A stretch of 64,000 nucleotides of DNA, taken from Temnothorax longispinosus (lineage: Eukaryota > Arthropoda > Insecta > Hymenoptera > Formicidae). The position numbers were made by a program, and so were the translations under genes. Below are positions 13,141 through 26,004 of this stretch, in pieces. The stretch covers positions 17,653,642 to 17,717,641 of the forward strand of contig NC_092362.1 of NCBI RefSeq assembly GCF_030848805.1, written 5' to 3'. Under the pieces are notes generated by a model. That model worked only from the letters and a program-made list of their open reading frames with translations. It was not told where the DNA came from and searched no databases. Within the stretch, counting starts at the first letter, position 1, and each line of letters starts with the position of its first letter.

Positions 13141-16100
13141 CCCCGGGCGACGTTTCCGGGAGTACATCGGGTGGGAGTCGAGAAGTTCCAAGTTTGTTTC
13201 TGTCTTCCTCGCCCCGCGCCTTCCTCGGGCCGGGGCAGAGCAGTTTCTCTATCGCGAAGTTAAGTTAGATACCACTCGATAGCCAGGTTAGAACTGCGGT
13301 CGACCGCCGTGGCCCTTATTGGTATCGATAAAGCATATATCGGGTAAGGAAACGGAGAGCGCGGAATTCCGTCGTGAACTGAAAGCAATATAATGGCCGT
13401 CGGGCATCTGGTGGCCCTAGGCAGCAAAAAATCGAATAGGGGACGAGATAGGTTAGAGGGGTGGAAATGTATTTCGTGCCTCTATCGTTTTCCTCCGACA
13501 GAAAAAAAAAATTGAAAGCATTCGTTGAATCGAGTTGGACCCTTGGCCAGCTATCCTTGATTGGTCGTACAACGTGAAACACGCGCGGCATCTCGGACAT
13601 TCCTTCGTGTACGAAGCGTTGCATCGAGGGAGGATTAATTGTACACGGCAATATTTTTTTGAAAAACTTATTACACTTGCTCCTATTATATTTAAAATTA
13701 TTTATAATAAATTTATAAATATGTTATAAATAGTCTGACGAGCGCTAGTCTTTATTTTTCTATATTCGTACACACACACACAGATAACACTTACATAACT
13801 TTTAAGTAACATATATGTATATTCTGAGATTGACTGGATTATGATTTACAATCAATTAAGTATATTTTGAAATATAATTAATAGAATAGTTTTTCAATTA
13901 GAGAAGAACGCCATTTTCGGTCAGGACTGGATCTTGAATAATATTTTTTGTGAACATTTTTACGCTTTAGCCAAGGCTATTTCGTATTTTGCGTTTGAAA
14001 TGCATTTTTGCGGCGTTTTGCGGAGTCTCAATTATAATTCGATAACTTGACATTTTTTTTGAATGCGATTATTGACATCGAGAAACACGCTGGTGTGATT
14101 ATTTAATAAATACATTTCATCGTGCTCTTTCGGACGTAACATTCACGTTGTTCGAGAAAAGAGCGAGATGACGGAAAGACGGCAGAAGGAGATGGTGATA
14201 ATTTAATTGCACAATGCTCTTCCCTATTGCCGCAGCGCGAGAGACGAGCCGCAGCTGGCGAAGACACGTTCATCCCTGCTTCGCGCACCCCTTGAGCTGT
14301 CGTTGTTTTTATTGCCAACTCAAAGACCGAGTTCCAGCATCCCCGCAGGCTCTGCCATTGCGTCAGGGCTCTCGTCGGCGGATAAAGGGCGCGAGGGCAA
14401 AGAAAAACGAGAACTTCCGATGGGGTGACGCGCTCGCTCGTAAGAGAAATCGGCGTCTCTCCACTTTTGATAATTCGCGGACGATATATCGTCTCGTTTC
14501 TCCGAGCGTCGATGCGTATTTCGTTCTCGCGTTTTGAATTTTATTGGTAAGTTCGCCACCTGGTTACCCCATCTTTTCTGTTGTCTGTCGCCTCACGGCA
14601 CAGCTACCGGCAGCGGGAGGAAAAATACGTATTGTCGAGCACGCGAGCGGAAAGTTTTTCAAGCGAAACGACGCATATGAAAAGGAACAAACGAGCCTTT
14701 CCGCTCTTGTCGCGTGAAGTTAAAGTCACACCGTATATCAATATACCTCGCGAGAACAGAGATTCCGAAGGAACCTCGATAAAACGCGGAGCTTCCTGCC
14801 GCTGCAACATCTCACGTTTAACAGCTTCCTGTCTTCCGATCTAATTAACGAGATCGATCGCTCGGAAGCGGGCTGCTCCACTTCTCACGTTCTGTCAGTC
14901 GATTCGCGCGTGGACTTTTCTTTTAACGCGCAGCAACTGCAAATTACGGAAAGGTAACACGTTCGCATTGCGCCGGCCTTTCCATCAACGCAATTTCGAG
15001 AACGAACGCCGCCGGGGCGAGCAATTTCGGACGGACGTTGATGTATTTGTACTATCCGCGCTGGTGGTGGTAGAGCCGGTCCGCGAGCGAGGCGTGTCCG
15101 ATGGCGTTGTAAAATACGTAAAACGTAACGTTAAACTTTCGCGGTGGTTACCGTTGTTGTGGGTAATGTTTCGCACGTCCTATGCCCGCGTCATTTTTCA
15201 TTTTTACTTACAATCGTGCGCGCGTCGCAGTTTTTTTTTTGCTGTAAAACAAGGGTTTTTCGCGTATCGAATTTTCGGCTAAAATAATTTCAAGGGTGAA
15301 AATCCAGTGATCGTTCATTGCGGCGAACAATGTACCTGCGATATGTTCGTTGTTTGATGTTCTAATAATGAGAGAAATATCCTGCGTGCTATTTAATTTC
15401 GGGACGGATTATCGCGCGATTGAAATGTTCTCACAGCGTTTCGAGAATTGCGCTTTTTTCCCCGGCGCGAGAGGGATAAATTCTTCCGTCATCGCAAACA
15501 CCGGTTCTTGCAGCTACTGCACTTTATGCGGCGCTCCGCAGTGGCTTCGACGAATCTGTGTCACGGATTCTTGACGCGATCATCGTGGATTCCGCGTCGT
15601 CTCAGCGAGGAAACGCGTTACACGGTGACACTTGATCGAAATACCGCCCCTGGAACGGATCGTGTAACATTTGATCGATCGGTTCCAAAAAGAGGCTTCC
15701 GAAGATTCCATCACGAACATAAGGAGATGTATAGAGGGAGCGAACGACGAGAGGGTTGAGATCTATAGAGAAAGACGAGGTAGCTCAGAATGGTCCGGAA
15801 TACGGGGTTAAATATTTACCCGAGGCAAACAGAAAACTTCGATGTAGCAGTCTCCTGCGAGCGCTTCCGTAAAATTTGGTGTGAACGGCGCTATACGAAG
15901 GGAGGAAATGTTCGTGGATATTCGTGACCGTTCCGTACTCTCGTGCAACCGCGAAACTGTTCCCGGTATGCAACGCAATGTTTTCCACTGGCTAACACGG
16001 TCATCTTTCACCCTGCTTTTTGCCGGCCGAAATGAAAAGCGCATTCCTTTTCCAAACTACTATAATTACTGCAACATTCCAATAGAGCGCGCGTCGTTGC

Positions 16101-16185
16101 TGCGTAATGACTTTTCTGACAAGTAGTTGCTTCCGTGCGAAGAGATCGACAGAATTCCGCTTGGGAAAACTATAGATATTAAGAG
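13141..16185. other. Gene-free stretch
   Basis: CpG-rich at 13141-13660 and 14200-15300, and AT-rich at 13680-14110. Overlapping frames on both strands at 14100-14900 and 14968-15290 have no domains. One minus-strand reading at about 15064-15150 uses mostly G/C third positions but is only 29 codons long and lacks an acceptor. A GTAAGT donor-like site (TTG|GTAAGT) lies at about 14549. No RNA gene or mobile element recognised. Confidence 0.45.
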
Positions 16186-16236
16186 AGTCGAGAGAGAGAG
16201 AGAGAGAGAGAGAAAACTCTCTCTTAAAGAGAAAGC
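16186..16236. repeat. (GA)n microsatellite with adjoining TC arm
   Basis: An uninterrupted GA run (about 16190-16213) is followed within a few bases by CTCTCTCT and then AGAGAAAG, so the tract can fold back on itself. It appears simple and lineage-variable. GA runs of this kind bind GAGA-factor or CLAMP-type proteins in flies, but no promoter is visible next to it. Confidence 0.8.
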
Positions 16237-19200
16237 TGGCAGATGCTCCGGCGCTTTTCAGTATGTGCTGAATTGCTCCGAGAGACCAGTGTTATTCAGA
16301 AATTTGTTTATCTGTACGAGAAGTTGAAAATTTGTTCGCGGTACGAAGTCTTGCATGCAGAATTGTACATGAAGAGTACAGGAATTTTTTTACAAGATTT
16401 TTGTTTTATTTATAAGACGTTTCCCTCTTTTTAATATTCTGTATACGATTTCCGTGATCAAAATTAACAAGGGAGAGAGAAAGACAAAAGGAAATAAAGA
16501 AAGAATTACTCAAATCTATATTTGCTAAATCAATTTTTATTATATACTGAAGGTTTAATTAAAAAGGAAAAAGTAAAATAGAGAATAACTCTACCACGTT
16601 AAATAAATTCTCTCGCATCTGCGATTGCTCCTGTTTCTCGTTAATCAATACCCGACGTTTTCTAGATGGCACAATTTTATAGCTTCGAAAGAGAAACACG
16701 AGTGCGTAGGAACGTGATAAAAAAACGTGCCGCTTCTGCGAGTGAGGATCGCCGGTATGTTTTTAACAGCGGGTACGAGAACGCGCGCGAGAGGAAGCTA
16801 CAAATGAGCAAACGAGTGAATCACTCTCCGTTCTGCAGGGAAAAATAATAATCGCGTATCGTTGGGGTCCATATGAAAAACATTTATGGATACGCGCGCA
16901 CTGTCTCTGCTTTTTCGTAAATAAAGGTTCGCATTACGTGGGACAATACCGAGCCAGCTTTCCCCCCCTGGCGACATAAAAATCTGATGCGACGTAAATC
17001 CGTCCGCTATCCGCGGGAAAAGATAAATCGTGACATTTATAACGGCTCTTCGATAAAATTACTGTCCATTTATCTGTAAGTATTTGTACGTCATTCGATA
17101 AATAATTGCATGGCTGAAATTTTCATTTTCTCGACAGGAAATGAGCAATCCGTTCACGAAAACACGGGTGGGTATTTGAATGAAATAAATGCTAAAACTT
17201 GTATTGTTTTGTCGATATTGTTTAATCGATTTTATTAATTTAATAATCAAAATGTGTATGTATGTTTGTTATATGTCGTGTAACAAACATGATTAAATGA
17301 CAATCTGAAACAGCAATCATTTATATAGTTGAAAACGACACCGCATAATTTATAAGAACCACTATTGATAAATGTTAAAAACATGTAACGTATATATAAT
17401 GATAGTAATACACAATTACTATTAATATAATGTTTATTGTTTGAGGATTATGAAAATGATCACAAATTTACCATAATTCATGTATATTTATGACAGGAAT
17501 TGAGCTAATACGTAGACAAGATTTACGCACACGCGACATGGATTTACATCGAGCATTTGCTTTATATTTGTAACTTGTAATTCGGTTTATTTTACAATGG
17601 GTTGCATTAATAATTGCATACATAAACGCGTAATTATATTTCGTGGTGCGATATTCACAATCTTCTATTCAAATTTCAGCATGTTTACATAATAATTCTA
17701 GTAGTACATTTAAATTCAGTTGTTGAGAAAAAAATTTAGAGGAGAAAAATCCGTATTTTAGCGGCTTTACATCCAATAACGTTTCGGATATTATCCCTTC
17801 ACGCTCTCTATTAGACATCCATCATTTTATGAAGATCTCCATTCTTCCAACATACCATCTTTCCCATATGATTACACGAGGATCGTAAAGCTTGCCTAGA
17901 GTGCCTAGATGATCATACTGAAAGTCGGATATAACGTTTATCGATTCGTTCAGAGCTATCGACGTACGTCAAGTCATAGAAAAATATGAAGATCGATTTC
18001 CTTCGACGAGATGACACGATAGCGAAAATGAGATACGACGTGGGGGATATGTAGGAGCATATATATGTACACGCTCCCGCGTTCGTTGACCGCGCGCAAA
18101 TCCGCACTGGATATTTGTCCGAATTATGCAAATAAACGAACCGTGACGAGATGTAATTAAACTAATTGCAGAGAAATATGTGCACAGATTACCGGGAACA
18201 AAAGATACCGGGTGCTCGTTACGCGGACAATATATTCTACAGCTTCGTCCCTAATGCGAGCAATTTACAAAATACTTTCGTCGTCGATATACGTAATTTC
18301 TAGGATGAGCGATCAAGCTAAAAAAGTGGAGAACATAAAATTGCAATTATCGCCTTCCCCTTTCTCTCCCTGAAAAACATTTATGCCAGTGTTTCGCGCG
18401 ATAAAAATAATTACGCTTCGACGAAACTCGATTAAATAAACTACTATCCGTATATCCAACACCTCGATTCACGTTAATTTGCTTATGGAATTTGCTGTAA
18501 TCATCGTTACCTCTGTTTTGTTGACACAATCTCACGCTGTTTACATGCAATTGTATATTACGAATAAAATATAACGAAATTTACGAACGTTATTCGAAGT
18601 ATTCGTCACGATGATATCACATTCGTTCGGATTTCTGACCGGCGGATGAAACCGGGGATCTGTGAAATTTGATGGATGTGTTCTGAAAGTGGAACGCAGT
18701 TGTCAAAATTTCGCGCACGGGATATATATATATATATCGCCGATAGTAATTTTCATTCTTCTCAATTCATTTTGTTCGGCGCAAATAGTGGCAGCGAGCT
18801 CGACGTACTCTTCCTGGGTTCATCGAGCCGTGGAAGCCTTTTGAGGTTTACCGTCGATAGCGCATAGTCGTGATTTATGAAATTTTAACGTGGGATTGTA
18901 GCTGGCAGTTCGTCCGGCTACGAAATCCTCCCGCCAGCGCGCGGTATGCTCCACAGTCGTTTAACATAATCGATCCAACCTTTCCGATATACTCCCTCGT
19001 TCGGCTTGATCGAGCCCACTTTTAATCTCTTCCGATTAACCGGCCGCAATTGAATCGGCGGGCAAACGCCAATCAGACCGCAAACATTCAGCCGTTCGAA
19101 CGTTCGATTGAATCTTTGGGCCTTCATTACACGAGCGCGGAGGAACGTCGTTTGATTCGCTCGACCTTTTTTTTCTTTAAACACCGATATGACAAATTTA

Positions 19201-22200
19201 GTTACAGAGGGCTTGGAAATATATTGGAAATTTTCAGACGTATATTGGAGGATCGTTAATCACGCGAAATAACTAGATGTAATTTCTGTTTATATATAGT
19301 TTTTTCTATATCTTAAATTATGTAATTCTCTCATAATAATTATTAGCTACGTGAATTAATCGTTATTTCTGTTAGAGATAAAAGAAACGCTATTATAACT
19401 GTATAGAATGTGGCCAAGCTCAGCGGGGATTTTAGATAATTTTTGTCTACGCAATTTTTTTGTCGTGTATACATTCATTTGGCTGCACACACTCGACGCC
19501 CGTCGTCTCGTCTTGTTAGTGAACTAAGAGTGGTGGACGAAGGGTCACCCTCCCCAATGAAAGTTCGAGTAGCGCAATCCGACAAAAGCTGTTTGTAGTA
19601 AACAGCTTCGAGCTCTTGATTGTACCTCGGTGTGCCATTGTTGTTCCATCGTTATGCCACGTACAAATCACGAAGTGACTCGCCGACTGAATAAGGAAAC
19701 TAAGCTATTTATGCAATGTCTGTGGTGCGCCATGCGAAATTCGAAAGGCTTTCAGTGTCACGTCAAATTCTTACGCTTGCCTATATACATTTATTTCAAT
19801 TTTTGCCGGCTATTTAATTTGAATTCACTGCCGAGAGCATAGAGTCACTTGAGAGCGGCCGTAGAGCATTGTGCGCATATCCCCTCGTGTGTCGTCTATG
19901 AATTATACAGACTGTCTCGAGGTTGATACGCCCTGTATATCATTATGATACTTTAAGGTGCTTTAAAATATTCCTTAGCGTTTTGTGCAGTTTATTTTCG
20001 CGCGACGAGCGCCGCAGCGTCGTATTTATATACGGTTTCCTTTTTATAACGCGCAGTATCTTGGATTTTCTCGTCTGAATAAATCGTGCTCTGAAAACCG
20101 CATCCGATAGGTTTACATCTCATTTTGATTTACGCGCGTTTTTAAAATCGCGGCAATTTTGCGGGCCACGCTTTGAAAGAAGTTTCGTGATCGCCGACAG
20201 CAATAATATGCAGAAAACCGCGGGGAAAGCGGTTCAAGTGGTGAACTGTTCCAACTCGATATTGATAAACTCACGAACTTCCAACGGTGGTTTCCCCCGC
20301 GGCGTGAATTTTTTTTCCAGACGAATACGAAATGGATACACCGTTCCCGTTCTCGCCCGGTGGCGTAAAGAACGCGGCGGATCGCACCCCCTTTTCGGGT
20401 CAAACGTTCCTCTACGAACGAGCACTCGGGTGCAAACTCGTTTCCACGCGAGCGACGTCGACCTCGTTGCACGTTCAGTGAAGCGCGAGCCACGTTACAT
20501 CCGGCAGAGAGTTTGAGGCTTCTCCGACTCGAATCGCGTTGAGAGTGAGTTACTAAAACTGAGTTACCAATCTCCTCTCGTGCTGCCGAATTTTTGGAAC
20601 GAATCGAAGTTGTCATTTTTTTCTTCTCCCTAGTCTTCTCTCGTCTTTCCATTCATCGATCACTTTCTTCTATATCTTAAGCTTAAGCTACTCTCTTCTC
20701 GTCTCTTTTTATTTAATAACTTTTATTTTTATTTATTACGTTAATATAAAAAAAATTTGTATTATTACCTTCTGTTATAAAAAAAAATCAAATAGAAACT
20801 TTCTATGATTATGATTAATAATAATTAATATAATAATCGATGCGATAATAATTAATGATAGTGTGTGATAATTTTGAGATCATTTCTGTGTTGTAACAAT
20901 TTCGCTGATCATTTTTTTTTGTATGAAGTTTCTTCTATATAATCCTCTCTTTGCTCTTTAAGGCATGAAAATATTTCCTTTGTTCTTGCGAGTTTTCTCT
21001 CTTGCGTGACGAGCTCTGTTAGTTTTCGAACCAACGCAGAAATGAGTTTCGCAGCAACATCCATCAAAAGCGAATTATGAGGCGCCGGATTTTCTGGAAG
21101 GACGAACGAACGGAGATCCGACTTTTCCTTCCGAGTCTGCACGAATGAAGATTTCGCCTGTTATTTTCCCCTTCGATCTCATCTCTGGACCGTCGCGTCG
21201 GCGCCGTTCTTTACCTCAATAACTCGCGACTGGACCCAATCAAAAATCACTCCGCCACGTGGAACAGAGGGTGACTTTGGATAACCCTTTAAACTTCAAA
21301 CGACACCGACGAGGCTGAGTTTTTTTTCTCGTCGGTGACTTCACGTCGTGACTGGAAGGAGGTAAATGAGGGTCTCCAGTCTCCGTGCAAAGAGGAAAAA
21401 CGTGTTTGTAATTAGTCGCGCTTCTGTGTATTATTAATTACACAAACGATGGGGTTTGCGTACCTCTTAATAAAGCTTATTACGCGGTCGCGCTGAATAT
21501 CGATGTGCCTATTAACGATAGCGCGAGAGAAAATAATCTCACAAAAGACGCGAATTCTTTTGAAAAGTATCCTTCGAGCGTCTGTGATATTGTTTGGAAA
21601 ATCCTGACCTGGCGAAGAAGGCCAGAGAGAAGGAAAAAGAAGGTACGAGGATTAAGGCTGGCTGTTTCTTACATTCATTCTTTGAGGCGACATTTTCTTC
21701 TTTTTTTTTTCCCTTTCGACACAATGAACCAACTGCCTCTTGGGTACCGCGATGACACGAAAATTGCTTCGCAAAGATTCGTTATAATCATTGTCGAAGA
21801 GTACGAAGTGAAACAGATTCCTTTCGTATACGAGTGGAGAGCGTACCGCAGTCCGCAGGGAATCTCTCTGGCAGTGCGTACTTCTTTTTTCTTGCTTTCA
21901 CTTTGAAGATATTTTATCGTATCATCCACAGGGGAAGGTTTGCGCATGACTTCTTTCTGGAATGTATTCCTCGCGAGAAGTTTCAACTTTGATGCTCCAG
22001 CAGGTAATATCGCTTACGCTGGTGCACGCTGCACGATGGAGTTTAAAAAGTATCAGCGCTAAAGATGAAACGGCGGGAAATTATGTTGTCTATCGTGTTT
22101 ATAACCTTTATTTTGTCTCGTAATACCGAGTTCCTTTTCACTTATATGAATTCATAAATTCGTGAATACGTTGCAACGTTTCCTCTCGTTTCGCAACGTA

Positions 22201-23542
22201 TGGATCGAAGGGGGAATCACGGATACGAACTAGACGCGGAGGCGAATGTCCTGACAAAACGGTACGTGTCCTTGGGAACAAACGGGCGATGCATTTATGA
22301 GATTTAAATCGCCTAAGCGGTCCATTTCCTCGGTTATGCATTATTCACCGGTACCTCGCGGTACCCTGAATGTTTTATGCGCTTGCTCTTCTTCTCCTTC
22401 TTCTCGCTCACATTCTTTTTCTTCTACTTCTCGTAGCTGTCCTCCTCTACCCGACAAAGTTCCAGACGCGTAAGCTTCCAGCTTCCAGAGGACCGCGCGC
22501 GAAGATAGCGACGACAAAAGTGCAGCACGCACTTTTTGTCGTTTGATCCGCTATCGCTCCGTTTATTATCATTTTCCATACAATAGACATCTTGGTGAAT
22601 AGCACGGACGCACGCGTCTCCTTAATATTTGCATACATTATGGGGCATTACGTTTTTCCACGGGTATTATATTTCCCGCTGTTAATGGACTGCCTCCAGG
22701 CGCAGTCTACGCAAATGGTTTTTATGAAAACACACAACGCTTACGCTTTGAAATATGGATTTAGATTTAGTTATATTGAATTGAGTTAATTTTTTAATCT
22801 TTCTCTTTCTTTTGAAGAATTATTTCGCGAACTTAGAAAAATGATTAAATTGGTTAGAAATTTGATTGATCTTTTAGAAAAATACTTTTTTTAGCAATCT
22901 CGTAAAATATTAATCTTTTATTAGTATTGCAAGTCAATGTCATTGCGCTGCATAATTATATTTTTCCAATAAGTTTAAAATAAGATTTTAAAATAGGGCA
23001 CTTGTATCATAATGTATTTTTGTGTTTTATGAACATATTTTGCGCTTTTTCTTTTCGCTACGTAAATAAGTGTTTCGATAGTTTCATTTCTCAGTTTTCC
23101 TCCCTTGTTACTTGCGGAAATGTAAAATTCGTTGGCATGCAGCGCGAGTGTCTTCCTGAATCGCGCGATCCAGTGCATCGCGTCTTGACGCAACTTTAGT
23201 ATTCGAGTCGCTCGCCAGCGAATTTACTCCGCCATCCAAGAGGAATTTCAGTGCTCTCGGATCTTTCCCGGACTGGAGATGGCCAGTGTCCAGCTTGGGT
23301 TAGCTTCTTTAATTATCCTTGCTCTTCTGTCCTTTTTTTGACGAAAGACTATTTGCCGTTGAAATGCACGTCCGTCTTTTATACGTGATGCAAGGCACGA
23401 AATTCGTCCAAACACCTTTGTTATCCTTCGATTCTTAATTGGATAGTGGTCTATTGTCTTTACAAATGCAGTATTGTTACCAGAGAACGATATTTTTCTT
23501 TATTTCTTATTCTACTACACAATATATATGATCTATCAAGAG

Positions 23543-23545
<3 letters not shown>
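16237..23545. other. Gene-free stretch
   Basis: No gene recognised. AT-rich at 17050-17760, 19270-19480 and 20660-20930. CpG-rich at 18900-19160, 19980-20560 and 22140-22560. Open frames at 20113-20652 on both strands are in low-stop DNA and carry no motif. A weak acceptor-plus-donor, CAG|GTAATA, lies at about 22003 but lacks a pyrimidine tract. No transposon ends, tRNA or CRISPR-like arrays seen. Confidence 0.45.

Positions 23546-23592
<47 letters not shown>
23546..23592. repeat. (TA)n microsatellite
   Basis: Forty-seven bases of uninterrupted TA alternation, about 23.5 units. It lies about 125 bases before a much longer TC tract, making a compound simple-repeat region likely to vary in length between individuals and to be error-prone in assembly. 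Confidence 0.95.
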
Positions 23593-23597
<5 letters not shown>

Positions 23598-23716
23598 AAA
23601 ATTGAGGTGTAATAATTTTGCTACATATTTTAGATTAGCGCAGTAGTAGCTCAATAGTATTTTTTAACTATTTAGACATGAGAATATTTTAAGTGTTTAA
23701 CACATAAATTTTCGAT

Positions 23717-23742
23717 CCTCTTTTTTTCTCTCTCTCTCTCTT

Positions 23743-23826
<84 letters not shown>

Positions 23827-23828
23827 AG
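23717..23828 (+). repeat. Long (TC)n microsatellite ending in an acceptor-like TTTCAG
   Basis: About 110 bases of pyrimidine, mostly pure TC, run from 23717 to 23826 and end in TTTCAG|GTTTAT. On the plus strand this is an exceptionally long polypyrimidine tract followed by a consensus AG, so it can look like a strong 3' splice site. The following GTTTAT is a poor donor. Purine-pyrimidine asymmetry and mirror symmetry also make it a candidate for triplex (H-DNA) structure. The repeat is certain; any splicing role is inference. Confidence 0.93.
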
Positions 23829-26004
23829 GTTTATTTCAAACAATTTAATTGATTTGTGATCTATATTGAAATTCGAGAGGAATCGTGATCAATCTTTATC
23901 TTATGAGATGACAAATATACGATTCTAGGCTCGCGTTCTACTTACATCCGCCGTCTTCGATTTCTTACATCTTTCGAGGTATTTGCCGCGCATCCTGGCT
24001 CACCTCGAGATCTGAAATTCTTACTCTAGCAGGAGCGGAACGACTATTCGCGTTTTTATGACGGTAGCAGTGAGGACGGTCGTAGGATGGCGATAAAAAT
24101 CGGTCATGAAGTTTGTCCTTCCAGCGCAAGCGTTACTCTCCATCGTATCGCCACCCGGGTCTCTTCCATCCCCGATTCGTCGCCACTCTCGTTTTCCTCG
24201 TCGTGGTTCGCGCGTTCAGATTTTACGATCACCGAGCGCGGTGCTTGCGTCCATTTTTTTTCGTTCCTTTTGCACGTTCGGATCATCAAGGCATTAGGCG
24301 ATCGTACGATTTATCGTGACACTCCGGTTGTAAAATTTCATATTGAATTCGGGTCACCCGTCTCATTTCGAGACTTCATTCGATCTCTTGTAACCGGCAT
24401 AGCGATATATTTTATCTTTCTCATTGGCACACGAAATGAACAAAGAACATGTTTATGATAATAGATAAATAAACGTGAATAAAGAAGGTTCTTTGACGTA
24501 AAGTTATAATAGTAAGAAAATAAACTGACAGTTAATGAAATTCATTTTATTGAAAATTGTGTGGTTTTTTAATACATCGAACAAGATTCCCAGTTGAGTA
24601 AAATGTTTGATGTTTTTTTCTACATTTTATGATTCTGTGGCAATAGTTATTAAAAATATTTATACATTTAAAATTGTAGTTGACTTTTACATTGATGTTT
24701 CCATAATCAAAGAATCTTTTTGAAAATAAATAACATAAAAAAATTAATAACACTGATTTTACTATGTAGCAATTTTTATGATTTTATAATAGGAAAAATT
24801 CAATTTTTTAAATATATATATATTACCAAGAATTTTATGTGAGCTATTCTGATTAATATCTATCATAATAAAAAATATTAATATTTATTACATTAAAATA
24901 TAGAATGTTTGATTAATTTTACTAAAATATATCTAGAAAATTTCAATAATTTTTCAAAATTTACCAATCTGCTTGGTAATTTTTATCACGTTGTTTATAA
25001 AATGTCTTTTGTATATTTTAAAAATTCCTTGGTTGCCAAGTTGTCCCAAATTTGTAGTGAATTTAAGGGTAAAATATAACAAAAAATTCTCTCCGTGTAC
25101 ATATATAAAATATATTTACGAGGGGCAGATTAATTATTTTCTACAATTTCGATACAGTAAAGCAATACGCTCACTAATTCTGAACGATTTAATTGGATAT
25201 TAATTGCGTTTTGAAGATGCATGAATGAAATAAAAATTTGGATTATTATAAAAGTTATATGAGATTATACTTGTTGAAAATATTATAACGCATTCGATTG
25301 AAAATTTCTGCATATTGAACATTTTAATGCCACTGCTATGTGATGCGTTATGCACATCCGATAAACTCGTTTTGTCGGTTTGTTTTATTTTCGCAAAATT
25401 ATATACCGCGTAGAAATGCTCGTAGAATATTTAATATTACATAAGCCGTGAAACAAATAATTTAAACATTACGAAGGAAAACACCCGATAATGAGAGAAA
25501 GTGCCTTTGATCCATTTTCCTGCTCGCCGCAAAAGGAATAACGGTTAGCTTACCGATGGCTTAGCGAAAGAAGAGGGAATAGCGATGGCATAGAAGCGGG
25601 GAGGAGCGCTATCGAAATCGTCGGCTCGAAACTATCTCACGAGAGTTTCCATCGTGATGAGATAGGGGAAGCACGGAACGGAAGCGGACGATTAACGAGA
25701 GTTTCCGCGGACCGAACGACCGATCGATCATTTAACTCGAGCCCCGCTGCCGCCTCTATCTCCGCGATTATTCGCTGCATAGGGCTGGAAAGTCGCGCGC
25801 TCGAATTGCACTCTGTTTTCCGGCATGGCCCCGACAAAGCGTTTTCCGCTCGTCCACACAGTCAGCAAATGTTTTTGTCCCGAAATCGGAAAATACAAGT
25901 TACCATATTTCGAGCTCGCGCTCTCGTATTTTTAACCCCCTCGATTTTCTCCAGAGAGTCTATATATGTATTTGTATAGTTACGTATTGTGCACACAATC
26001 GATC
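23829..26004. other. Gene-free stretch
   Basis: A CpG-rich section with overlapping open frames (23930-24410) is followed by a markedly AT-rich kilobase (24460-25450) and then GC-richer DNA up to the TAATTA cluster. The frames at 24087-24458 have no recognisable domain. No repeats with clear ends are seen, though the abrupt composition change near 24460 could mark an old insertion. Confidence 0.45.

Noticed and set aside
15064..15150. Minus-strand 29-codon reading with G/C third positions
   Set aside because: Bounded by a stop upstream and without an acceptor. Too short to separate from chance in CpG-rich DNA.
20884..20905. TGAGATCATTT resembling the bantam miRNA start
   Set aside because: Match ends after 11 bases and no precursor hairpin is visible.
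22000..22010. CAG|GTAATA as another recursive splice site
   Set aside because: Upstream lacks a polypyrimidine tract and the donor half is weak.
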